A stretch of 64,000 nt of DNA from Lycorma delicatula (Eukaryota > Arthropoda > Insecta > Hemiptera > Fulgoridae): assembly GCF_047948215.1 (NCBI RefSeq), contig NC_134460.1, positions 8,055,501 through 8,119,500 on the forward strand. The letters are read 5' to 3'. The notes beneath the pieces were generated by a model that worked only from the letters and a program-made list of their open reading frames with translations, was not told where the DNA came from and ran no database searches. The first letter of the stretch is position 1; the number at the start of each line of letters is the position of its first letter. Shown here one piece after another: positions 35,318 to 47,205 of this stretch. The translations under genes were made by a program, and so were the position numbers.

Positions 35318-35490
35318 TGGATAACATTTATGAACATCTTAAGCCCAGAACCATGCCGATCAGATATTTTGGTAGATGCTTAGGAATTCTACCGATTCAG
35401 CAAAAGCGGTGTAGATATCTAAAGTTCACAAATGAGAGTTGTTTTTCTCAAATGCTTTTTCACAAAAACACTGATCTTTAATGAATCTAA

Positions 35491-35522
35491 AGCTTTGCTC
35501 TGATTTTTATCAGAGCAAAGCT
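35491..35522. repeat. 14-bp inverted repeat with T4 loop
   Basis: agctttgctctgat (35491-35504) pairs exactly with 35509-35522. Confidence 0.9.
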
Positions 35523-35757
35523 CTTCACATCACTTATCTTAGATTTTAGTATTGTTTTCAGATATTAAAACCAAACAAGAAGCATATCAATATTGACCTC
35601 AAAATCTTTAAATGATTGCTTCTTTCACATATATCACCTTCTTTAAAAGCGTCTTCTTTTATTGTTTCTCCTGTTTATGAATTATTTTCGTTTTTTCTTT
35701 CGCACTAACAAACATGATTAAAAATAAATTTTATCAGATATTGCACATTGGTGTAAA

Positions 35758-35998
35758 TAATTAATAATTAAAGAACCCGCTTACCAACAATTACTTCATA
35801 TCCTGTCATTATGAATGTCTCCATCGTTATGTATTATAGTATATTAATGACAGGTAACGTTACATAAAGAAGAAGTTTTCGTTTTATTAAGATTATAACT
35901 TAAATTTTTAAGTTTCTGATCATGGAATTTTATTCTGAATGTGCTTGAACATGTATCTAAAAGAATTGTTGGTAAGAGGGTTCTTTAATTATTAATTA
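35758..35998. mobile_element. 241-bp MITE with 35-bp TIRs
   Basis: TIRs at 35758-35792 and 35964-35998 are reverse complements with one mismatch (cccG/Tctt). A second internal inverted pair (cctgtcatt / aatgacagg) lies inside. Non-coding. The AT-rich outer ends make the target duplication unreadable. Superfamily unknown. Confidence 0.75.
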
Positions 35999-36519
35999 TG
36001 ATTAAAAATATTTGATAATCTTGAAAATAAAAAAAAAATTAACATTTTAAAATATATGTCCCAAATCAAATATGATAAGAGTCATATTACATTCTCGAAT
36101 ATATTCTGTTCACAGTATAAAAAGTGTTTAGAACGGATAAGAACTGCAAACCTAAACAATAGAGGGTAGAGATTTGATGTCAGGTCACTTGCTGTGCTCT
36201 GAAATTCTATCTGCATTTCTACTACTTGAAGTTATAACTTTGCAAATATGAATTGATGCTTGAAAATAGATATATTTTTGAAAGTATATACTGTCAGAAA
36301 ATGTAAAAAAATATGTTTTATTTTTTTTACTCGACAAGGTAAAAACCTCCCTAAAAAAATTAGAAATTTAAAAAAAAAATCTTTGTTACATTTCTTTAAG
36401 AAATTTTTTATTGTATATTTATGAGATTTATATTTCAGAATTTTCTTTTTTTTGACTGATGAATTAATTCATTTAATTCTATTATGATAGTTTTTAGAGA
36501 TTTTGGTTTATTTTTAATA

Positions 36520-36750
36520 CTTGTGAAACTGTTTTTCATAGGAAATACACAATCCTGTTTTTTCTGCGAGTTTTAACATTTCTGTTTGAATTTTTGCTAC
36601 TTCAAAATTGTTTTCAATTACCGCCTGATTTTCCATAAAAACAATACAATCTATTCCTAGATTGCCCTCTTTGTAACCTAAACTTTTTGTTTCTACTGCA
36701 TTAAGTTTCAATGTTTTCCTCCATTCTTTTACGACTACCTTGAACACAAT
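36520..36750 (-). pseudogene. RT fragment of a second RTE-like LINE
   Basis: The minus-strand frame contains DCIVFMENQAVIENNFEVAK and LAEKTGLCISYEKQF, matching the region from the RT DD box onward ('ADDIVLMAEN...L..EA.K.GL.IN..KT') in RTE-like elements. The second catalytic Asp region is degraded (DCIVF for DDIVF). Different lineage from the LINE copies around it. Confidence 0.55.
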
Positions 36751-36789
36751 TAAAAGCGATCAGAGTCAACAGTCTTGTTATCTTGTTTA

Positions 36790-38161
36790 ATTTCAGTATA
36801 CCCTCTACATCCTACATCCCTAACAATTTGTTTTACATATTCCAAACGTGGCCTGCCTACACAATTTTTTCCTTCTACCTTTCCTTCCAATATTAAAGCG
36901 ACTATTCCAGGATGCCTTAGTATGTGGCCTATAAGACTGTCTCTTCTTTTAACTATATTTTTCCAAATGCTTCCTTCTTCATCTATTTGCCGCAATACCT
37001 CTTGATTTGTAACTTTATCCACCCGTCTGATTTTTAACATTCTCCTATAGCACCACATTTCAAAAGCTTCTAATCTTTTCTTCTCAGATACTCCGATCGT
37101 CCAAGTTTCACTTCCATATAAAGCGACTCTCCAAACATACACTTTCAAAATCTTTTCCTGACATTTAAATTAATTTTTGATGTAAACAAATTATATTTCT
37201 TACTGAAGGCTCATTTAGCTTGTGCTATTTGGCATTTTATATCGCTCCTGGTTTGTCCATCTTTAGTAATTCTACTTCCCCAAATAACAAAATTCTTCTA
37301 CCTCCATAATCTTGTTTATTTTCATGTTCTTGTTTATTTTCACGCGATAGTTCTTGCGTAGGACTTCATCTATGCCGTTCATTGTTTCATCTAAATCCTT
37401 TTTACTCTCTGCTAGAATTACTATATCATCAGCAAATCGTAGCATCTTTATCTTTTCACCTTGTACTGTTACTCCAAATCTAAATTGTTCTTTAACATCA
37501 TTAACTGCTAGTTCCATGTAAAGATTAAAAAGTAATGGAGATAGGGTACATCCTTGTCGGACTCCCTTTCTTATTACTGCTTCTTTCTTATGTTCTTCAA
37601 TTGTTACTGTTGCTGTTTGGTTCCTGTACATGTTAGCAATTGTTCTTCTATCTCTGTATTTGAACCCTCATTTTTTTTAAATGCTGAACATTTTATTCCA
37701 GTCTACGTTATCGAATGCCTTTTCTAGGTCTATAAACGCCAAGTATGTTAGTTTATTTTTCTTTAATCTTCCTTCTACTATTAATCTGAGGCCTAAAATT
37801 GCTTCCCTTGTCCCTATACTTTTCCTGAAACCAAATTGGTCCTCTCCTAACACTTCCTCCACGCTCCTCTCAATTCTTCTGTATAGAATTCTAAATAAGA
37901 TTTTTAATGCATGACTAGTTGCATGAACTAATTGTTCTGTATTCTTCACATTTATCTGCCCCTGCTTTCATTGGTATCATGACTATAACACTTTTTTTTA
38001 AGTCTGATGGAACTTACCGTTTTTCATAAATATTACACACCAGTTTAATCTATCAATCACTTCCTCACCGGCACTGCGCAGTAATTCTACAGGTATTCCG
38101 TCTATTCCAGGAGTCTTTCTGCCATTTAAAACCTTTAATGCTCTCTTAAATTCAGATCTCA
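36790..38161 (-). mobile_element. RTE/BovB-like LINE, copy C (RT and C-terminal part)
   Basis: On the minus strand: NGRKTPGIDGIPVELLRSAG (about 38125-38065), LGEDQFGFRKSIGTREAILG, AFIDLEKAFDNVDWNKMF (RT motif A, about 37740-37685), VRQGCTLSPLLFNLYMELAV (about 37565-37505), MLRFADDIVILAESKKDLDE (RT motif C), then the C-terminal MWCYRRMLKIRRVDKVTNQE and GRPRLEYVKQIVRDVGC. A few frameshifts. Complements copy A by preserving the RT core. Truncated at both ends. Confidence 0.85.
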
Positions 38162-38164
38162 TTA

Positions 38165-39110
38165 TCACCCTTGTAACCTACTACAAATTGTATTAAATCA
38201 AAGTAAAAAAAAAAAAAAACAAAACCAATGATAAATAATATCTATTTCTGATTGGTTAGTGTTTGAAAAAATTAGGATTTTAATTGGTTGTACACCTGTA
38301 TCTTAATCAAAATTTGTTTCACAATGGATTTTCAGTATGATAACGGATTCTAACCGCGTAATACAACGGTAGAAAAAATAATATAAAATTCAACTATTGT
38401 GAACTTTAACCACCTCTGCAGATATGTCTATATGTGTGTGTACGCACGCATTATAGCTACTAAGGTGTGTTTAAAATTGAATAAAAAATTTATAAAATTA
38501 AACAATGTATTACATACATCACTGTTAATTTAATCTTGTAGCAACATACGTTAAATCTTATTAAAATCATTCTTCTAAAGAAACCGTAATAGTAAGAACA
38601 GAGAAGAAATAAGAAATATTAATAGACGTCGATAAAGTAATAAGATATTAGATATGATCAGCTATCTTCTTTATTTACTGCTACTATTTATTGTCAATAT
38701 AATCTCATTTACAATCTCTACTGGACTATACATCATTTTTAATGCTCCATTTTTGAAGTATGTAATCTGTGCACTTATCTTAAAGACATTAGTTTTAATG
38801 ACGGCAAGAATAATCTATTAAAATAATTTTAAACGTTATCTAAATTTATGGTTATTAAAATTTACAAGTATAATTAAAATCTACAAATATCAAAATTACA
38901 AAATTTACAAGTATAATGTAAATCTACAACATAAAAATTCAACGTATTAATATTTCTTTAAGTGATAAAAATAGTAATATAATTTCATTATAAAAATTCT
39001 TGTATATATTTTTTTTTAATAAAATTTTTTGTAAAAAATTGTTTTGAATTCTTTTAAAAATAATTATAAAAATGTCTATGTGTATGTATACTGACTATAT
39101 ATATATATAT
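38165..39110. other. AT-rich, no gene seen
   Basis: No domain or repeat recognised beyond simple sequence; ends in a TA tract. Confidence 0.45.
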
Positions 39111-39113
39111 ATA

Positions 39114-39392
39114 CACGAGGTTAAGTCAATTATTATCCACAATTTCGTTATATTTTTCTTTATGTTGGTAGTACTGTCTCTCAGACGAAACAGTGAAAGA
39201 AGCGGTGCATTTCTAGCTCGCAGCTCAATCGAAAAACTTATTTTATGAGGGCATCAGGAAATCTGTGCAAAGATGGACCAAGTGCGTTGAAATGCAAGGG
39301 GACTATGTTGAAAAATGGTGTAAATATAAGTTTCCTATTTGCATTACAATAAAATTTATAACTACATTGCGGATAATAGACTTACCCTCGTA
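39114..39392 (+). mobile_element. Mini-mariner (about 280 bp) keeping TIRs and transposase C-terminus
   Basis: Left end cgaggttaagtcaattatta(tcc) and the reverse complement of the right end (cgagggtaagtctattatcc) match as imperfect TIRs, with flanking TA. Between them, the reading around 39235-39330 gives KSVQRWTKCVEMQGDYVEKW, the mariner C-terminal signature 'W.KCVE.QGDYVEK'. Everything else of the transposase is deleted. Confidence 0.7.
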
Positions 39393-39495
39393 TATTATAT
39401 TATATGAGGTAAAACTTATAATTATTTTCGTCTTAGGGGTAATATACCTTCGTATATTACTGAAATTAATGTTTTTAAGAATTATATTGTTCCTC

Positions 39496-41036
39496 CACTC
39501 TCCTCTCAATTCTTCTGTATAGAATTCTAAATAAGATTTTTAATGCATGACTAGTTAAACTAATTGTTCTGTATTTTTCACATTTATCTGCCCCTGCTTT
39601 CATTGGTATCATGACTATAACACTTTTTTTGAAGTCTGATGGAACTTACCGGTTTTCATAAATATTACACACCAGTTTAATCTATCAATCACTTCCTCAC
39701 CGGCACTGCGCAGTAATTCTACAGGTATTCCGTCTATCCCAGGAGCCTTTCTGCCATTTTAATCTTTTAATGCTCTCTTAAATTTAGATCTCAGTATTGT
39801 TTCTCCCATTTCATCCTCCTCAACTTCCTCTATAACACCATTTTCTAATTCATTTCCTCTGTATAACTCTTCAATATATTCCACCCATCTATCGATTTTA
39901 CCTTTCGTTATTATATATTGCTGTACCATCTTTGTTTTAACACGTTTTAGATTTTAATTTATGTACCCCAAAATTTTCCTTAACTTTCCTGTATGCTCCG
40001 TCTATTTTACCAATGTTCATTTCTCTTTCCACTTCTAAACACTTTTCTTTAATCCACTCTTCTTTCGCCAGTTTGCACTTCCTGTTTATAGCATTTCTTA
40101 ATTGCCGATAGTTCCTTTTACTTTCTTGCATCACTAGCATTCTTATATTTTCTACGTTCATCCATCAGCTGCAATATATCGTCTGAAACCCAAGGTTTTC
40201 TACCAGTTCTCTTTATTCTGCCTAAGTATGCTTCTGCTGATATAAGAATTTTCTTTTTAACATTCTCCCATTCTTCTTCTACATTTTCTACCTTATCTTT
40301 TTTCTCGTACCTCTTGCGATGTTCTCCACAAAAATCTTCTTTACCTCCTCTTCCTCAAGCTTCTCTAAATTCCACCGATTCATCTGACACCTTTTCTTCA
40401 GGCTTTTAAACCCCAATCTACATTTCATTATCACCAAATTATGGTCGCTATCAATATCTGCTCCAGGGTAAGTTTTGCAGTAAACGAGTTGATTTCTAAA
40501 TCTTTGCTTAACCATGATATAATCTATCTGACACCTTGCAGTATCGCCTGGCTTTTTCCAAGTGTATATTCTTCTATTATGATTTTTAAATTGGGTGTTG
40601 GCAATTACTAAATTATACTTCGTGCAAAACTCTATAAGTCGGTCCCCTCTTTCATTCCTTTTGCCCAGCCCGTATTCACCCACTATATTTCCTTTCTTGC
40701 CTTTTCCAATGCTTGCATTCCAATCTCCAACTATTATTAAATTTTCATCTCCTTTTACGTGTTTAATTGCTCATCAATCTCTTCGTATACACATTCTACC
40801 TCATCATCATCATCATGGGCGCTTGTAGGCATATAGACGTTAACAATTGTTGTCAGTTTAGGTTTTGATTTTATCCTTATTACAATGACTCTATCGCTAT
40901 GCGTCTTGAAATACTCCACTCTCCTCCCTATCTTCTTGTTCATCACGAAACCTACTCCTGCCTGCCCATTATTTGACGATGAGTTAATTACTCTAAAGTC
41001 ATCCGACCAAAAGTCACCTTCCTCTTCCCACCGAAC
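39496..41036 (-). mobile_element. RTE/BovB-like LINE, copy D (endonuclease to RT start)
   Basis: The minus strand has part of the endonuclease with [48 protein letters not shown] (intact SDH catalytic motif), the linker, then GRKAPGIDGIPVELLRSAGE, ending at 39496 in the RT. The 131-codon frame 40288-40683 is its longest open piece. Its 38-kb neighbour (copy C) overlaps the same RT segment, so C and D are separate insertions and not one split element. Confidence 0.85.
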
Positions 41037-41039
41037 CGC

Positions 41040-41840
41040 ATGAATAGCGTTCTATTCTTTCTTTTTTTTGTTCTATTCTTTCGAAAAGAACAAACGAAAA
41101 AGGTTCTAACAGTACAGCTTTTCTTTGGGTGTTTGCAATTTTAATAGTTATCAAAAATAATTTGCTAAAACTACTATCACAAGTTTATATAATTGTTATA
41201 TTTAAAAATATTTTTTCTTAATTTTTTAGAAAATAATTTTCTTGGTGAAATAGAATATGTTATTGTAATAATAAAAAGTGCAATCGATTCAGTTTTAGAA
41301 ATATGTTTATAATATTATAAATTGTGTTTATAATATTTCAGAATGATGTAGTTTAATTTTATAATGTGTTTGTTAAAATTCATTTATTTTCTTTATCCTC
41401 TTACTTAATGTAAGCAAACTACTGTTATGTTCTTATTATATACTGATATTAAATATTGTTAGACTTTATTTATAATTTAACGTATTATAATTCAGTGTAG
41501 CGATTAAATTATTGTAAATTAAAGGTGAATAAAAGAAGTGTTCAATAAATATTTGTGTATTGGCAATTACTTAATGTATACAGTTACAATAACCAAGGTA
41601 TTACACAGAGGCTGGAGTAGTTGTACGGTGTCTGTGAAGTCAAAACTTTAATATCCACTTAAATATTAATATTGTCAATTAATTTTCAAGTATACATTGT
41701 AAATTATTTATTTTGTAATCTAATAAACAATGTTCCACGGAAAACAGGTTGATTTTTATTTAAAACATACACTATTCTTTTGTGTAAAAACTAATGCGAT
41801 CAGATGCAAGTAACCTACATTGTGACTTTTCCTAAGGAAA
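41040..41840. other. No gene seen
   Basis: AT-rich. A local inverted repeat around ttctattctttcgaaaagaa at about 41070-41090 is a short palindrome. Confidence 0.4.
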
Positions 41841-41844
41841 AGTC

Positions 41845-42310
41845 AAGAATTTTTAGAAAAAATCAGGAAGACTTGCAAAAAACTTCAAAGACTTGCATTT
41901 TTGTTACCAAATAAAGATGTTAGTATTTTTTAAGTAGTGGTGACCCATTGCTTACTGCATTGCAACTACATGTGCTTTAAGCAGCCTTTAACATGTCCTT
42001 TTCTTATTTATATTTCCCAATTATTTTTTTGTATTAAAGGAGGAATATTCCAAATTGGAGTTAATTTTTCCACTGGAGAAATTTTAACAAGAAGTTTCCA
42101 TTGAAAAATGTAAAGGTTAACTGTTATTGGAATTTATTTCAAACCACCACAACTTTTTTTTTTTGGTTTATTTTTAGGTAATTAATTGCTTTTAAATGGC
42201 ATCTAAAAAGACTGTTTACTGGTGAGTGGTTAGATTAATCCCAGAATTCAGTCGGTTGAGAACAGGTAGAGATGTTTTCTGTGATGTGTGTAAGAAACAT
42301 TTGGATGAAC
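41845..42310 (+). pseudogene. Decayed hAT-like element, copy 2
   Basis: Homologous over its length to 11805-12290. After ATGGCATCTAAAAAGACTG the degraded frame gives MASKKTVYW then a VFCDVCKKHLDEP-like reading (first half of a zinc finger, C-x2-C). It stops before the transposase part that the first copy retains. Confidence 0.55.
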
Positions 42311-42677
42311 CATAGTTTATTAACATTTATTTTGAATAATAAATTATGGATTTTTACTTACTACATATTACTCAGAAATTTACAAACTAGTACCGTACTA
42401 ATAATTGTTATACTTAATATAATTAATTATTATGTTTGTTTGTAATGATAATTTTTTAAAACTCAAGAAATTCTGAGTCACTCTAAATGATTTCTTTGTC
42501 ACTGTTGAGTGAACTTTGAGAAATGTTTTAGGTGTAAATTAACAGTAACTCCATTAGCGGGTGAGCAATAAGACTTAATTGATAGCATGTAATTTTTCAT
42601 GCAATAATGTTTTGAATTTCTTATCGAGTCATGTTCTGTAAGAGATATAGCTGTGTGGTAAATGCAGAAGGAATATA

Positions 42678-43439
42678 CAAGACATGTTTTTAAACTAAGT
42701 ACTGTTTTGAAATTAAAAAAAAAAAACAAGTACACTATTCTTAACAATTTTACAATTTTTACATGAAGCATGTACTTTAATCTGCTTTTCTACATAATTG
42801 CCACCAATATTAAGACACTTGTCATATCGTGCAACCAGCTTTTGAACACCGTCATTGTAGAAGTCTGCCGCCTGACTTAATAACCACTACAACACGTCGC
42901 TTTGACACCATCATCATTGATAATTTAAGCATTCTGTCACAATTTCATAGACAACAACACTTCTTGAAACTTGAGGAAACTCTTCAGATAGCGAAGAAAT
43001 CGTAAAGTGTCTGTTCTCTCTCACTTTTTCATCAACTTTTTGCACCAAATCTTCAGTAATGACAGGTCATCCATTCTGTTCCTCATCATGAATATTCTGG
43101 CAGCCATCTTTAAAAGCTCTAACCCATTTTCATACCATGCCATCGCTCATATTGTTCTGTCCATACATTTCACTGATCTGATGATGAATTTCAGCCGCTT
43201 TCATATTTTTAACACTAAGAAAATGAATCTCATCATGTATTTCACAGTCGGCGGGATTCTCGATCATCGGAGGCATTTTAAATACTCGCAAACAAATGTA
43301 AACACAGTTGAATATTTCCATAATGGCATCTGCGGCTTGCCAACAGATGCAGCTATACAGTGCGCATATGTGGAATGCCGACCGCAGCATAGCAGCGACG
43401 GAATTTCAAAACGGTACTTACTTTAAAAACATGTCTCAT
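42678..43439 (-). mobile_element. Internally deleted mariner with both TIRs (about 760 bp)
   Basis: TIRs: acaagacatgttttTAAACTAAGTACTG-type sequence at the left and its reverse complement at the right (cggtacttactttaaaaacatgtct), flanked by TATA. Minus strand: MPPMIENPADCEIHDEIHFL (about 43277), NMKAAEIHHQISEMYGQNNM, VDEKVRENRHFTISSLSEEF, PQVSRSV, VYEIVTECLNYQ (N-terminal HTH domain), then a direct jump at about 42900 to SQAADFYNDGVQKLVARYDK and CLNIGGNYVEK (C-terminus). The catalytic DDE core is deleted. A full copy would be about 1.3 kb. Confidence 0.85.
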
Positions 43440-44284
43440 ATAATTGTGAATTTCCTTCTTGTTTTTCATTGTTTCAACTTCTTATAGATAGACAAGTGAA
43501 ATAATTTCTGTAGTCACTGCTGCCTCCATATTGGAGTAAAGTTTGTCTGTATATTGCTAAGAATTAATTTGGGTAAGTCAGTGAATTATATCGGTTAATC
43601 CAATCAGAAATAGTCCCTCTACGGGTTTTCTTCCTTCTCCTTATCTTATCCTTCTTCGTGAACCCTTTCCTATTCCTAGGACAAGCGCCATGGGAGTTTG
43701 TAGTTGGCTCAGTCAACCCGGTTCTATTTCTGACATAGTGCTAGCATCTTCTGGCAACTGGCAGGGAAGTTCTTTACTGGGCTTTAGTAGGTATTGACAC
43801 ATTTTCCTGTGAAATTATCCAGGGCTGGAAAAAACTTACTTGTGACAGGTTTAGCCAGGTTTCTCATTCATATCCCTAATTATCTATTTAAATTGCTAAT
43901 AATGCATTTAATACAAAACTGATGCAAAAGCCCATTATTCCAATTTATATCTATTGTTATTTCAGCTAATATCTCAAATTGTGTCTGCATGGGATTATGT
44001 ATGAATGAAACTTAATGAATTAGTATATTTCACTAAAACGCAATTTATAATTTTGAATTATAAAATTTATCTAAATCTGCTGTGTTCACTTGAAATCTTA
44101 TTACAGGGCAATCTCCTATTAATGAAAATTATATCTTTCGCTTTTGCTTATTGAAAGATAGTTTTTATTTATTTGTTATCAAACACCTCCTAGCACTACA
44201 TTGCTTTAGCGTAATGTCATCTCACTTAGCTCACACTTTGTAACAGTCTCTAGATTGGACTTAGTGCTGACTGTAGTGTTCCTT
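43440..44284. other. No gene seen
   Basis: A slightly GC-richer segment at about 43610-43800 may be another repeat, but I cannot place it in a family. Confidence 0.4.
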
Positions 44285-44942
44285 TTTACTTCCTTGTACA
44301 AAGTATTGGTTTTCAGGTTTCAACAGAAGTATCCATTTTGACCATCCCTGAATCCATTTTGACTTGTTTCAGCATGATCTCTGTACATACATACATGTGT
44401 ATGTATCTCACATAACTCAAAAATGATTAGTCATAGGATGTTAAAATTGGATATTGAAAATTAAGAACTGTTGTAACATCTAATTATGCACTTCCCCTTT
44501 TGATTGCAATTGACTGGACCAAAAGTGTTCAAGAAAGCCCAAAATCCAAAAAAATTGTATTTTGGACTTTTCTTAACTGCAGTAGTGCTATATGAGAGCT
44601 TTTCAACGATTATCATAAGTGTTACTTATTTTTGATTGGTTCCAGAGTTATAGCCAAATAAAACTTTAATAAATGAAATATTTGAATCTTACAAGGGGGG
44701 AAGGCATATCGGTTCAAATCAACTTCATCTCCTTCTTTTTAACTTTTTTTTTTTTAATTTAAATGTATTGATTTATTAATAATTGTTAATCTCTGATTGT
44801 AAAAAAACATATTTTATAATAAATAATTCAATAATAACAATAAAAATTAAAAAAAATATCTGAAGTTTTTAATGAAATAAAATTTTATATACTTTTCATT
44901 TAAAGAAAATGTGTATATGTAATTTAATAGGCGTACAAGTAA
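44285..44942 (+). repeat. Dispersed repeat family (copy 3)
   Basis: Best-preserved copy: CTTCCTTGTACAAAGTATTG, GGTTTTCAGGTTTCAACAGA, AATCCATTTTGACTTGTTTC, ACATAACTCAAAAATGATTA, GATTGCAATTGACTGGACCA, TATTTTGGACTTTTCTTAAC, GAGAGCTTTTCAACGATTAT, TATAGCCAAATAAAACTTTA and the end TGTGTATATGTAATTTAATA. It includes the middle part present in the 5.2-kb copy and the ends present in the 19.7-kb copy. Confidence 0.7.
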
Positions 44943-45167
44943 ATCATATGCCGTCCACATCAGATTTTTTTTACTTTTATGAAGCGGAAATGTTTTTGAC
45001 CATATGTTTTCTTCTGAATATGTTTTATTTTCAGTGACTTCAGATAGTTGAAATTTAAAAATAATGGGAAATATAATTTTAGCGATTCTAATTTTGTATA
45101 TTTTGTAAAGTTGATTTTATTGTATTTTAATTTTGTTTCATAAAATGTACACATTACTTAAACCTAC

Positions 45168-45377
45168 CTCCAGAATTCCACAAATTGTTAACATCTCTTC
45201 AGTTGAAAAATCATCTTGAAGATTATGTGTAAAAAATCAGCAACAGATTTTTTGTCGGCAATGAGTGTTATTAATTTATTCCATAACTGAGGATTTGCAT
45301 TTCTCTGGTAGCAGATACGCAATGGTGTTAATGGACTCGTAGCTTGGATGTGGTGAAATAAATTGTGTTATTCTTAC
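45168..45377 (-). pseudogene. SmydA-like (SET/MYND, msta-type) exon remnant
   Basis: The minus strand reads SPLTPLRICYQRNANPQLWN, KLITLIADKKSVADFL, and after one frame change NLQDDFSTEEMLTICGILEV ending at donor GAG|gtaggt. The last segment closely resembles the 'FTEEEIHTVCGILEVNAFE' stretch of insect SmydA (msta) proteins, which lies between MYND and the second SET part. The frameshift near TTTTTTTACAC and in-frame stops next to the presumed acceptor suggest a pseudogene or an isolated duplicated exon. No partner exon recognised nearby. Confidence 0.45.
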
Positions 45378-45379
45378 CT

Positions 45380-46570
45380 AAAAGAAAAAGAAAAATGCAG
45401 TTACTCTTATAGTTTAAAAAATGGTGTTAGGTTATTGCTTAATATCTTAACATTCATGAAGGTAGATAATAATTTTAGTAAGATTAATTTAATATGAAAA
45501 ACAATTTAATATAGCATTTTAAAATAAATAATATATAGTAAAATTTGATTATACTATTGACTAGTATTAATACTATTTGACATTAGTTGCAGGACCACTC
45601 AACCGAACAAAAAACTTAGCATAAGCTGCTGCTATAGTTGCTTATTAACTCCCCATTGGAATAGTAATATCTATTTCTAAAAAATTACAATAAAATGTTT
45701 TTAAAATTATAAATATTTTTAATGCGAATAGGAAGCTTGTATAAAAAGTATATAATTCTGTAACAAGGTAATTTCTGAAAAGTAGAAGTTTCATGTACTG
45801 TGAATAATACTTACTTTCTGTCATAAGTGTGTTATAATTGTGAATTTTTAAAATAGGGCTGAATTTGGATGGGGTTTTTCCATAAAATAAAATAAAATAT
45901 GCAATTGTCAGGTATAAATACATACAAGGGAGGGTTAAAATATTTACATCTTCAACACTTGAGGTTTTGTCCACATGTCTCTAATCTGTAATTGATTGAT
46001 TACACAACCATCAACACTGAGGGTCTATGCAGCGCTATTATTGTACTGTTGTATTTTTATTGATAATGCTGCAACAATAAAATGAACTCGATATTGAATT
46101 TATCAAAAGTTTTTAATTCCTTCACCAGCAATATTGAATTCTCAACATTATTTCTTACTTTGCAAGAATAGTTAGCAACCAGCCCTTTACTTTGTGAAGT
46201 ATAAATAAACTTTCTTATTTAATCTAGTATCTGTAATTCAAATTATACTAAACAGTTTAACCGAGTTAGTAAAGAAGACATTAGATACATCAGTTCTGTT
46301 AGCCTTACTCAGACCCTGAACATTGAAATTCATGATTTTCAAACCAATATCATCCTATAAAAGTATAGGATTGCTGCCAGGGTAGGAAATTTTACTTATT
46401 AAATGCTGTAGCGACAGAACAAATCAGGTTTAAAAAAGTCAGTACCTTCCAGCTGTTGTTCAGCTGAAATTTTTATAATTTTTTATTTATAAAATTATTT
46501 CTGTATTTATCTAATACAGTAAAACTTAGGAAAGAAGACTCAGCAGTAATTAAAGCCTACAATGGGTAAT
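45380..46570. other. No gene seen
   Basis: AT-rich. The 109-codon minus-strand frame 45645-45974 is hydrophobic and low complexity with no domain. Confidence 0.4.
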
Positions 46571-46770
46571 TCCAGAGTGGGGCATGAAATGATCCAACAT
46601 TTGTTTTGGCAATAATTGTTTAGGTTAATAATTAATTATGAATGTGTTTTGTGTTGGCAGAAGTGACAGCAGTTCATGAATATTAATTTCTTTTTCCGAG
46701 TACAGTGTTCTGTATTGTTCCAAGATGGTTGACAAAGGAAGACCGACTGTTGAACAGCACGTAAAGACTA

Positions 46771-47205
46771 TTGTTTTTTAATGAAATGAAAAGTGTGGTG
46801 CTTATACATAGACAGTTTTGTGCACATTTTCAAACTCGGTGGTCACCCTCAATTAAAACAATATATAGACTTTATGAAAAATTTAGTAGTGTCGGTTCAG
46901 TATTTGAGAGTAACCGCAAACAGCATGCCGATGTTCATTCTCCACAGAATGTCGAATTTGTCAGAGCAGCATTGCTGAGGAGCCTGGGCAAATCAACAAG
47001 AAAAGCAGCAGCACAACGTAGGATTTCTAGACGATCTGTGCAGCAAATTTTAAAAACCAATTTGCATATGTATCCATATAAAATAACAGTGTTGCCTAAA
47101 TTAATGGTTGACAACAAACATCAAAGAATGGCATTTGCTGAACAGGCTGTGAACCAAGACATATTGTATTGGTTTTTTAGGTGGGGCACATTTTCACCTA
47201 GATAG
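46771..47205 (+). pseudogene. Transposase N-terminal DNA-binding half
   Basis: 144-codon open frame, the longest intact piece of the element's transposase. Helix-turn-helix signatures TIYRLYEKF..VGSVF and STRKAAAQRRISRRSVQQIL resemble the DUF4817/HTH N-terminus of Tc1/mariner-like transposases common in Hemiptera. Catalytic residues are in later, frame-shifted pieces. Confidence 0.7.

Noticed and set aside
36790..41036. LINE copies C and D as one element split by insertion
   Set aside because: Both contain the same RT segment (NGRK.PGIDGIPVELL), so they overlap and must be separate copies.
42678..43439. Host SETMAR-like histone methyltransferase
   Set aside because: Only the mariner part is present and it has TIRs; database names of this type for insects usually reflect mariner transposases.
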